Part shown: positions 57,817-64,000 of the stretch, piece after piece
Layout: every line of letters starts with the position of its first letter
Position numbering within the stretch: the stretch's first letter is position 1
Assembly: GCF_003854895.1 (NCBI RefSeq)
Contig: NZ_CP033966.1
Coordinates: 4,650,001 to 4,714,000, forward strand
Direction: 5' to 3'
Source: Pigmentiphaga sp. H8
GTDB lineage: Bacteria > Pseudomonadota > Gammaproteobacteria > Burkholderiales > Burkholderiaceae_B
Length of the DNA: 64,000 bases
Made by a program: the position numbers and the translations under genes
The notes under the pieces: model-generated
What the model saw: only the letters and a program-made list of their open reading frames with translations
Told to the model about the DNA's origin: nothing
Database searches by the model: none

Positions 57817-57975
57817 TTCGCCTCCTTGGGCGGACGATGGAGAAACTTTTTTACGGAATCATGTTCTTTATTTTCCAATCAGCGTATACGTAAAATTTGA
57901 ATAAGACAATTTTTTGCTTATTTATTACGCATAAAACCCTATTTTTGTATACGCAACGTATTCGAAAAACGGAAA
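57817..57975. promoter_or_regulatory. AT-rich divergent promoter with two GTATAC dyads
   Basis: 159 bases with long A/T runs. GCGTATAC (57882-57889) and its inverse GTATACGC (57947-57954) stand 57 bases apart, each flanked by an A- or T-run. The core GTATAC resembles sites of FCD-type GntR repressors, so the adjacent GntR protein probably binds both and may loop the DNA. Confidence 0.55.
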
Positions 57976-58770
57976 ATGAAGGTTCTGGACCATAATGGCC
58001 GCTTCCCTGCCTCACGCTCTCACATGGACATCGATCCCAACCTGTCGCAAACCGAAAGAGCCGTCTACGGACTGCGCGGCCTGATCGTTCAAGGCAAGCT
58101 CAAACCCGGCGACCGGGTGCTGGAACAGGCGCTGGTCGACGCCTTCGGCGTGTCACGCACGCCGGCCCGCGCCGCCATGCAGCGCATCAGCGAGGAAGGA
58201 CTGATCTCCCTCCAGCCCTCGGGCGGCTATGTGGTGTCCAGCTTCACGGAAGACGACGTGTTCGACGCCATCTCGATCCGCGGCACGCTGGAGGGCATGG
58301 CGGCGCGGATGGCCGCCGAAAAAGGCGCGCCGGCGCGCGTCCTCAAGGCCATGCACGAATGCCTGGAAGAACTGGATGCGGTGGTGGGATCGTCCGATGT
58401 CGCCGGGCGCCAGAACGACTACGTCGTCCTGAACGACCGGCTGCATGACCTGATCTGCGGCGCCGCGCAAAGCCCCATGGTGGCCCGGGCGCTCGAGCGG
58501 CTGGTGGCCATTCCCTTCTCGGTCAACAATTCGTTCACCAACGTTCCCGCGTCGGCCGAGGCCAGCGTGCGCGACATCCTGCGCGGCGCGCAGGAGCAGC
58601 ACCGCAACATCGTCGACGCCATCGAGAACCGGGAAGGAACGCGCGCGCAGGCGCTGATGATCGAGCATTCGCGCTCGACGTGGAAATACCTCAACCTGAT
58701 GCTGCACCTGCCGGAGCCGGTCGCGCTTCCCGGCGGGCTGGAAGCCGCGCTGCGCGCCCGCCGGACCTGA
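57976..58770 (+). CDS. GntR family regulator, FCD (FadR-like) subgroup
   Basis: A 264-residue protein with an N-terminal winged helix (about residues 25-85; LVDAFGVSRTPARAAMQRIS, then GLISLQPSGGYVV) and an all-helical FCD ligand domain (about 95-230; conserved Asp/His in YVVLNDRLHDLICG and REGTRAQALMIEHSRSTW). FCD regulators often bind organic acids through a metal. It is divergent from the Rieske-SBP operon, its likely target. ATG 58024 is an alternative start; 57976 follows a weak GGA. Confidence 0.9.
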   Translation: MKVLDHNGRFPASRSHMDIDPNLSQTERAVYGLRGLIVQGKLKPGDRVLEQALVDAFGVSRTPARAAMQRISEEGLISLQPSGGYVVSSFTEDDVFDAISIRGTLEGMAARMAAEKGAPARVLKAMHECLEELDAVVGSSDVAGRQNDYVVLNDRLHDLICGAAQSPMVARALERLVAIPFSVNNSFTNVPASAEASVRDILRGAQEQHRNIVDAIENREGTRAQALMIEHSRSTWKYLNLMLHLPEPVALPGGLEAALRARRT

Positions 58771-58791
58771 GGGCGGGCGCACAGCGCCTGC

Positions 58792-59316
58792 CTACAGGGC
58801 GCGGTCGCCCAGGCCGACCTTGGCGTAGATCTCGTTGACGTGCCGCTTCACGTCCTCCGGCGTGTCGTCGGTGGCGGGCTTGTGCGCCCAGCCGGCCTTC
58901 TCGCGCGCGTAGCGGCCGATGACTTCGTCCTGGTCCGAGGTCGCGCCGCTGATGCCGTAGGCACCGACCATCTCGTCGCCCTTGAACACCGGGGCGCATC
59001 CGCCCGAGGCCACGACCTGGCCGTTGGTGAACACCGAGGCGTTCATCAGCATCTGCGGATTGCGCTCCTTGAACCACTGCTGGATGATCAACCCGTCCTG
59101 GAAGCGCGGGCTCATGGAGCGGAACGCGGCCACGGTATAGGCCTTGCCGCGCGCCGTGTCGGGGGTGATGAAGCCCGCGTCGTCCATGCGCTCGAGCGCG
59201 ATCAGGTGCCCTTCGGCGCTGACGACCGCGATCGACACCGGCACGCCCATCTCCAGCGCCTTTTCCTGCGCCGCGCGCATGAATTCCCGGCATTCGGCCA
59301 GTTGGATTCTTGCCAT
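58792..59316 (-). CDS. GlcG/HbpS family haem-degrading-type protein
   Basis: A 174-residue protein of the HbpS-like/GlcG domain family. Landmarks are VPVSIAVVSAEGHLIALER, DTARGKAYTVAAFR, and GGCAPVFKGDEMVGAYGIS followed by GATSDQDE. There is no signal peptide. Relatives bind small ligands or haem, and many stand next to oxygenase or transport genes; function is unclear. It follows a Bug receptor gene on the minus strand with a 41-base gap, so they likely share a message. Confidence 0.87.
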   Translation of the reverse strand: MARIQLAECREFMRAAQEKALEMGVPVSIAVVSAEGHLIALERMDDAGFITPDTARGKAYTVAAFRSMSPRFQDGLIIQQWFKERNPQMLMNASVFTNGQVVASGGCAPVFKGDEMVGAYGISGATSDQDEVIGRYAREKAGWAHKPATDDTPEDVKRHVNEIYAKVGLGDRAL

Positions 59317-59357
59317 GCTTGTCTTGCTCCTGTGGTGATGATGAGGCCCGCTTGGGG

Positions 59358-60332
59358 TTATTCCAGCTTGACGCCCGCCGCCTGCATGACCTCGGCCCAC
59401 TTGTCGACCTCGGCCCGGATGTAGCGGGCGGTTTCCTCGGGACCGGCCTTGAACGGTTCGATCCCTTGCGCGCGGAACTGTGCCCGCAGGTCAGGCGTAT
59501 CGAGCGCGGACTGGATGGCCGCTGACAGCCGCCGCCTGACCGCATCGGGAGTCCCCGCCGGCGCCGCCAGACCGAACCAGACCGAGGTGTCGAAGTCCTT
59601 CAGTCCCAGTTCCGACAAGGTCTTCAGGTCGGGCAGCGCGGCGATGCGGTCCTTGCTGGCCGCCGCCAGCGCCACCAGCTTGCCGGACTGGATGTGCGGC
59701 AGCGCGGTGGACGCGGGCGCGAACATGATGGCGACCTGGCCGCCCAGGAGGTCGGCCATGGCCGGCGAACTGCCCCGATAGGGCACGTGCAGCAACTGCA
59801 CGCCCGCCTTGCTGGCGAACAGTTCTCCCGCCAGATGCGGCGAGGTGCCGTTGCCCGACGAGGCGAACGTGATGCCGCCGGGCCTGGCCTTGGCCGCGCG
59901 GATCAGGTCGTCCACCGACTTCAGGTTGCGGGACGGGTGGGCGACCAGCACGTTGGGCACGTTGCCCACCAGCCCCACCGGCGCGAAACTCTTGACCACG
60001 TCCACCAGATCGGGGTTGCGCGAACTGGAATTGATGGCGTTGGCGATGGTGACCACGAACAGCGTGTAGCCGTCGGCGGGCGCACTGGCGGCGGCGCGCG
60101 CCGCGATGTCGCTGCTCGCGCCCGGCCGGTTCTCGACCACGACGCTCTGGCCCAGTTCCGCCGCCAGCTTGCCGGCGATCAGGCGCGTGCCCACGTCGGT
60201 GGAGCTGCCCGGCGGAAAGCCCACCAGGATCCTGATGGGCTGGGAAGGATACTTGTCCTGCGCGCCGGCCGCCGCCGGCACGCACGCGGATGCGGCCACG
60301 CAGAACGCGGCCAGCCATGTGCGGTGATTCAT
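59358..60332 (-). CDS. Bug family tricarboxylate-type substrate-binding protein
   Basis: A 324-residue periplasmic receptor with a signal peptide (residues 1-24, ending AAGAQ). Bug features are YPSQPIRILVGFPPGSSTD, ENRPGASSDIAARAAASAP and LSELGLKDFDTS. It is divergent from a LysR gene 119 bases away and ahead of the GlcG/HbpS gene. No TctAB permease is nearby. It is the fourth Bug receptor in the window. Confidence 0.93.
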   Translation of the reverse strand: MNHRTWLAAFCVAASACVPAAAGAQDKYPSQPIRILVGFPPGSSTDVGTRLIAGKLAAELGQSVVVENRPGASSDIAARAAASAPADGYTLFVVTIANAINSSSRNPDLVDVVKSFAPVGLVGNVPNVLVAHPSRNLKSVDDLIRAAKARPGGITFASSGNGTSPHLAGELFASKAGVQLLHVPYRGSSPAMADLLGGQVAIMFAPASTALPHIQSGKLVALAAASKDRIAALPDLKTLSELGLKDFDTSVWFGLAAPAGTPDAVRRRLSAAIQSALDTPDLRAQFRAQGIEPFKAGPEETARYIRAEVDKWAEVMQAAGVKLE

Positions 60333-60423
60333 CGTGTCTCCCTGGACTGGGGCCGGTCCGCCCGGCCGCTCTCATGACGGATGGCCGTATTACACGATCG
60401 GCTCACTTATAATTCAAACGAAT

Positions 60424-60440
60424 ATTTCTTATCTAGAAAT
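60424..60440. promoter_or_regulatory. Palindrome ATTTCT-N5-AGAAAT, LysR-type site
   Basis: A perfect 6-base dyad with a 5-base centre, 11 bases before the LysR start and in the 119-base gap to the divergent Bug gene. The T-N11-A frame of LysR boxes fits. It is likely bound by the adjacent LysR for autoregulation and control of the Bug operon. Confidence 0.5.
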
Positions 60441-60451
60441 GAGCTGATCTC

Positions 60452-61372
60452 ATGAATTTGACGGTGCGTCAGTTGCAAGCCTTCGTGCTCGTCTCGCGGC
60501 TGGGCAGCTTCACCAAGGCCGCCCACGCCATGCACGTCACGCAGTCGGCGCTCAGCCTGCTGGTCCGCGAACTGGAGACGGGACTGGGCACGCGCCTGGT
60601 CGACCGCACCACGCGCAGCGTCAGCGTCACCGCCGTCGGCCGGGAATTCCTGGCCAGCGCCGAGCGCATCCTGGACGACATCGGCCACGCCATCGCCAAC
60701 GTCGACCAATGGGTGGCGCACCAGCGCGGACGCGTGGTCGTGGCCGCGCCGCTCGTGCTGTCCGGCACCCTGCTGCCGCCGCTGGTCGCGGACTTCAGGG
60801 CCGGCCACCCCGGCATCGAACTCGTCTTGAAGGATTCACTGCCCGACGAAGTGCTGCCGCAGGTCCGCAGCGGCGCGGCCGACCTCGGCATAGGCACCTT
60901 CCGGCGCACCGAGGCCGAGTTGCAGCACACACAGTTGTTCGAGGAATCGCTGGTCGCGATATTTCCGGTGGACCATCCGTTCGCGCGCGCGCGGCGCCTG
61001 CCCTGGCGCCGGCTGGAACAGGAACGCGTGCTGACGCTGCCGCGCGGCAGCGTGTTCCGCGAGCTGGCCGAGCGGGGCTGCAACGCGGCGGGCATGGCGC
61101 TCGATCCGGCGGGGGAAGCGACCTACGTCGGCACGCTGATCGGATTGGTGTCGGCCGGGCAGGGGGTGGGCATCGTGCCCGGCTACGCGACCGCGCTGGC
61201 CGACCGGCGCGTGATCGCCTGGAAACCGTTGCAGGACCCGGTCGTGCGGCGCGAAGTGTCGATCGTGCACCGCGCCACCGTGGCGGTCTCGCCGGCGGCC
61301 CAGGCCTTCATGGATTTCGTCCTGGGGCACGCCGGCATCCGGCGGCTGCGCCGCGCGTCCGCCAGGGATTGA
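60452..61372 (+). CDS. LysR family transcriptional regulator
   Basis: A 306-residue LysR protein: TVRQLQAFVLVSRLGSFTKA and HVTQSALSLLVRELE form the DNA-binding region (about 1-65), followed by the effector domain with AAPLVLSGTLLPPLV. It is divergent from the Bug-GlcG/HbpS pair and is probably its regulator. The stop is 14 bases from the convergent MarR gene. Confidence 0.92.
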   Translation: MNLTVRQLQAFVLVSRLGSFTKAAHAMHVTQSALSLLVRELETGLGTRLVDRTTRSVSVTAVGREFLASAERILDDIGHAIANVDQWVAHQRGRVVVAAPLVLSGTLLPPLVADFRAGHPGIELVLKDSLPDEVLPQVRSGAADLGIGTFRRTEAELQHTQLFEESLVAIFPVDHPFARARRLPWRRLEQERVLTLPRGSVFRELAERGCNAAGMALDPAGEATYVGTLIGLVSAGQGVGIVPGYATALADRRVIAWKPLQDPVVRREVSIVHRATVAVSPAAQAFMDFVLGHAGIRRLRRASARD

Positions 61373-61385
61373 CGGGCGGGAACGT

Positions 61386-61838
61386 TCAGTCCGCCGCGCC
61401 GTCGTCGAAGCGCGCGAGCAGCCGCGTCAGCAGCGGCTTGATCGCCCGCAGTTCCTCCAGGTGCGCCGCCGACAACTCCTCCAGCAGTTGTTCGGCATGC
61501 GCCGTCAGCACCAGCCGCACCTTGCGGCCGTCGTCGGGATCCGCCATGCGCGCGACCAGGTCCATGCGCACCAGCCGCCCGGCCAGCTCGGCGGCCGAAT
61601 GCGGCCTGATCAGCAGGCGCTCGGCGATCTCTCCCACGTACAGCCCATCGCGTCCCGGCGCGCCCTTGATGGCGAGCAAGGCCTGGTGCTGCTGCGGCGC
61701 CAGGCCGATCGCGTGCGCGGCGTCCTCGCTGAACGCGATGAAGCGGCGCAGGGCGTAGCGGAACTCGGCCAGCAGCGCATAGTCGGCGGTCGACAGGCTG
61801 GGTCGCGCGCCGCGCGACGAGGAAGCGGCTTTCTTCAC
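61386..61838 (-). CDS. MarR family transcriptional regulator
   Basis: A 150-residue winged-helix repressor: LLAIKGAPGRDGLYVGEIAE leading to LIRPHSAAELAGRLVRM as the recognition region, and a wing DPDDGRKVRLVLTAHAEQ. It starts with GTG at 61838; no in-frame ATG lies close upstream and no Shine-Dalgarno is visible, so the start is the least certain point. It is divergent from the ClC channel with a strong dyad between them, pointing to joint autoregulation and channel control. Confidence 0.9.
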   Translation of the reverse strand: MKKAASSSRGARPSLSTADYALLAEFRYALRRFIAFSEDAAHAIGLAPQQHQALLAIKGAPGRDGLYVGEIAERLLIRPHSAAELAGRLVRMDLVARMADPDDGRKVRLVLTAHAEQLLEELSAAHLEELRAIKPLLTRLLARFDDGAAD

Positions 61839-61850
61839 CGGGGCATTCTA

Positions 61851-61875
61851 ATATATGTCGTGGTACGATATATAT
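61851..61875. promoter_or_regulatory. Near-perfect operator palindrome between marR-type gene and ClC gene
   Basis: ATATATGTCGT (61851-61861) and ACGATATATAT (61865-61875) pair at 10 of 11 positions around the centre GGT, a compact 25-base dyad in an otherwise GC-rich sequence. Size and symmetry match MarR dimer sites. It covers an in-frame ATG (61855), which argues the ClC gene starts later, at 61921. Confidence 0.7.
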
Positions 61876-61920
61876 GGCCGCCCCATGTCCGGGGCGCCCT
61901 CTTCCCTTCCCTCCTTCATC

Positions 61921-63717
61921 ATGTCTCATTCCGTTCCCGCTTCCCGGCTCGGCGATTTCACGACCGACCGTCGAGTCCTGCTGCTCATGGCCCTGGCCGC
62001 GGCCATCGGCCTGTGCAGCGTCGGCGCCGCATGGCTGCTGCTGCGGCTGATCACGCTGTGCACCAACCTGGCCTACTACGGTCGCCTGTCGCTCGAAGAC
62101 CTCCCCATCGCCGGCACGCCGCTGGGCTGGACCACGGTGTTCGTGCCGGTGGCAGGCTGCCTCATCATCGGTTTCATGGCGCGCTACGGTTCGGAGAAGA
62201 TCCGCGGCCACGGCATCCCCGAGGCCATGGAAGCCATCCTGATCGGCCGCAGCCGCATCCAGCCCAAGGTGGCGGTGCTCAAGCCGCTGTCGTCGGCGAT
62301 ATCGATCGGCACCGGCGGCCCGTTCGGCGCCGAAGGACCGATCATCATGACCGGCGGCGCCATCGGCTCGCTGCTGGCGCAGATGGTCCACATGAGTTCG
62401 GCCGAGCGCAAGACGCTGCTGGTGGCCGGCGCCGCGGCGGGCATGACGGCCATCTTCGGCACGCCCGTGGCCGCGCTGCTGCTGGCGGTGGAACTGCTGC
62501 TGTTCGAATGGAAGCCCCGCAGCTTCCTGCCGGTGGCGGTGGCCGCCGTGGTCGCCGCCGCCGTCCGCCCGCTCGTGATGGGCGGCGCGCCGCTGTTCCC
62601 CTATATCGGCTCGGTCGATGTCTCGGCCGCGCACGTGGCGGCCTTCGCCGCGCTCGGCATCGTCGCCGGACTGGGGTCGGGCGTGCTGACGACGCTGGTC
62701 TACGCCGCCGAAGACGGCTTCGCCAAGCTTCCCTTCCACTGGATGTGGTGGCCCGCCATCGGCGGTCTCGTCATCGGGCTGGGCGGCCTGATCGAACCGG
62801 CCGCGCTGGGCGTGGGCTACGACAACATCCGCCACCTGCTGGCCGGCGACCTGGCGCTGCACGCGGTGCTGCTCCTGCTGGCGGTCAAGGTCGTCATCTG
62901 GGCCGTGGCGCTGGGCTCGGGCACCTCGGGCGGCGTGCTGGCCCCGCTGCTGATCTTCGGCGGCGCGCTGGGCGCCCTGGCGACGCCTGTCATGCCGGAA
63001 GCCGCGCCCGGCTTCTGGGCCCTGCTGGGCATGGCGGCGATGATGGGCGGCACCATGCGCGCGCCGCTCACCGCCACGCTGTTCGCCGTGGAGCTGACCG
63101 GCAACTTCGGCGTGATGGTGCCCGTGCTGACTGCCTGCGCGTTCGCCTACGGCGTGACGGTGCTGCTGCTCAAGCGCTCCATCCTGACCGAGAAGATCGC
63201 CCGCCGCGGCCATCACATCACCCGCGAATACCACGTGGATCCGTTCGATCTCGTGCGGGTGACCGACCTGATGACGCGGCAGGTGGAAACGCTGCCGGCG
63301 TCGATGACGGTCGGCCAGGCCGTGGAGCATTTCACGACGCTGGAGCGCCGCCACACCAGCTATCCCGTGGTGGACGCGCAAGGCGTGGTGGTGGGCGAAG
63401 TCACCCGCGCCGACAGCCTGGCCTGGACGGTGGAACAGGAAGACCGCGACCAGCCCATGGGCGAACTGCTGGCCGACCGGGAACTTCTGGTCGCCTATCC
63501 GGACGAACTCGCCAGCCAGTTGGCCGACCGCATGGCGCTCGCGGGCGTTGGGCGCGTACCCATCGTCGACCGCGCCGGCGGAAAGCTGGTGGGGCTCGTG
63601 GGCCGCAAGGATCTCCTGCGGCTGCGGGCACTGCGCCTGGCTGAAGAGCGCGATCGCATGGCCTATTTCCGATGGAACGCGGACGCCGGTCGCCCCCCCA
63701 CTCAGGACATCCGCTAA
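61921..63717 (+). CDS. ClC-family chloride channel/transporter with CBS domains
   Basis: A 598-residue protein. Residues about 15-445 form the ClC membrane unit with GHGIPEAME (96-104), the gating-glutamate loop GPFGAEGPIIM (Glu138) and GSGTSGGVLAPLL. Residues about 455-590 hold two CBS domains (VTDLMTRQVETLPASMTV; later LLVAYPDELASQLADRM) that may bind adenosine nucleotides. Gating Glu is present, so either channel or chloride/proton exchanger is possible. ATG 61921 is preferred because an earlier ATG (61855) lies within the operator. Confidence 0.93.
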   Translation: MSHSVPASRLGDFTTDRRVLLLMALAAAIGLCSVGAAWLLLRLITLCTNLAYYGRLSLEDLPIAGTPLGWTTVFVPVAGCLIIGFMARYGSEKIRGHGIPEAMEAILIGRSRIQPKVAVLKPLSSAISIGTGGPFGAEGPIIMTGGAIGSLLAQMVHMSSAERKTLLVAGAAAGMTAIFGTPVAALLLAVELLLFEWKPRSFLPVAVAAVVAAAVRPLVMGGAPLFPYIGSVDVSAAHVAAFAALGIVAGLGSGVLTTLVYAAEDGFAKLPFHWMWWPAIGGLVIGLGGLIEPAALGVGYDNIRHLLAGDLALHAVLLLLAVKVVIWAVALGSGTSGGVLAPLLIFGGALGALATPVMPEAAPGFWALLGMAAMMGGTMRAPLTATLFAVELTGNFGVMVPVLTACAFAYGVTVLLLKRSILTEKIARRGHHITREYHVDPFDLVRVTDLMTRQVETLPASMTVGQAVEHFTTLERRHTSYPVVDAQGVVVGEVTRADSLAWTVEQEDRDQPMGELLADRELLVAYPDELASQLADRMALAGVGRVPIVDRAGGKLVGLVGRKDLLRLRALRLAEERDRMAYFRWNADAGRPPTQDIR

Positions 63718-63720
63718 GAC

Positions 63721-64000
63721 ATGCCCATATCGAAGATGGCGGCGGCGCTGGTCTGCGCCCTTTGCACCGCCACCGCCGCCGCCCAGCCCGTACCCATCCC
63801 CGCCCTGTCCGCCCGCGCCTGGCTGCTCCTGGATGCCACCAGCGGCCAGGTGCTGGGCGCGCACGATCCGGACAAGCGCATCGAGCCGGCCTCGCTCACC
63901 AAGATGATGACGGCCTACGTCGTGTTCCAGGCGCTGCGCGACCACGCCGTGGCCCGCGACACGCGGGTCACGGTCTCGACACGGGCCTGGAAGGTGGCGC
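63721..64000 (+). CDS. dacC: D-alanyl-D-alanine carboxypeptidase (PBP5/6 type), 3' end outside window
   Basis: 93 residues of an exported peptidoglycan carboxypeptidase, cut by the right edge. It shows a signal peptide (MPISKMAAALVCALCTATAAAQ), then ARAWLLLDATSGQVLGAHD and the nucleophile motif Ser58-Leu-Thr-Lys61 (EPASLTKMMTAYVVF). This is the classical start of DacA/DacC. ATG 63721 is 3 bases after the ClC stop, so read-through from the ClC gene is possible. The C-terminal membrane anchor lies beyond the window; dacA versus dacC cannot be settled from this part. Confidence 0.88.
   Translation, partial: MPISKMAAALVCALCTATAAAQPVPIPALSARAWLLLDATSGQVLGAHDPDKRIEPASLTKMMTAYVVFQALRDHAVARDTRVTVSTRAWKVA

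Noticed and set aside
61183..63945. 920-codon open frame on the minus strand opposite the ClC gene
   Set aside because: It is antisense to a well-supported ClC/CBS protein and runs across three real genes; composition is typical of GC-rich shadows.

Overview
The window is GC-rich (roughly two thirds G+C) and densely coded, with short gaps. Gene content points to a betaproteobacterium of the Burkholderiales, most likely Alcaligenaceae (Bordetella or Achromobacter-like). The basis is four Bug/TctC-type periplasmic receptors, many LysR regulators, an AtuA/DUF1446 enzyme, PcaQ-PcaHG and a betaproteobacterial-style housekeeping set. No tRNA, rRNA, CRISPR array, insertion sequence or integrase is seen. 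Species is inference, not proof.

Bases 1-26300 are mainly housekeeping: a gene tail, an AraC regulator, a minus-strand operon of malic enzyme, patatin lipase, secreted guanyl-type RNase and barstar-type inhibitor, a FAD-binding protein, an aminotransferase followed by the remnant of an ECF sigma factor, a lytic transglycosylase, UbiD, a YqjK/YqjE/YqjD membrane trio, PBP4 (dacB), a PAS chemoreceptor, the glutathione-dependent formaldehyde pathway (frmA-frmB), a two-component system, gamma-glutamyltransferase and the periplasmic glucan genes opgGH with a small exported protein behind them.

Bases 26300-61400 form a catabolic and accessory region built from repeated small cassettes: a regulator (usually divergent) plus a periplasmic binding protein plus one or two enzymes. 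They are AtuA + Bug + LysR; quinate/shikimate quinoprotein dehydrogenase + PcaQ + PcaHG, which would channel quinate or shikimate-derived protocatechuate into ring cleavage; hydrolase + Bug + LysR; Rieske oxygenase + Bug + MarR; orphan ABC-type binding protein + LysR + Rieske oxygenase; the same pair again under a GntR regulator; and GlcG/HbpS-like protein + Bug + LysR. No permease or ATPase accompanies any binding protein, and no reductase accompanies any of the three Rieske oxygenases.

A complete respiratory nitrate reductase operon (narG-H-J-I, a parvulin isomerase, narK) lies in the middle at 46705-55424, between the two orphan-SBP/Rieske cassettes. It would allow nitrate respiration.

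Bases 61400-64000 hold a MarR regulator divergent from a CBS-domain ClC channel, with a nearly perfect operator between them, and the start of a PBP5-type carboxypeptidase (dacC). The most interesting signals are a 41-bp regulatory element shared by the two transcription units of one SBP/Rieske cassette, the RNase/barstar pair behind malic enzyme, the sigma-factor remnant, and an SDR protein lacking its catalytic tyrosine.
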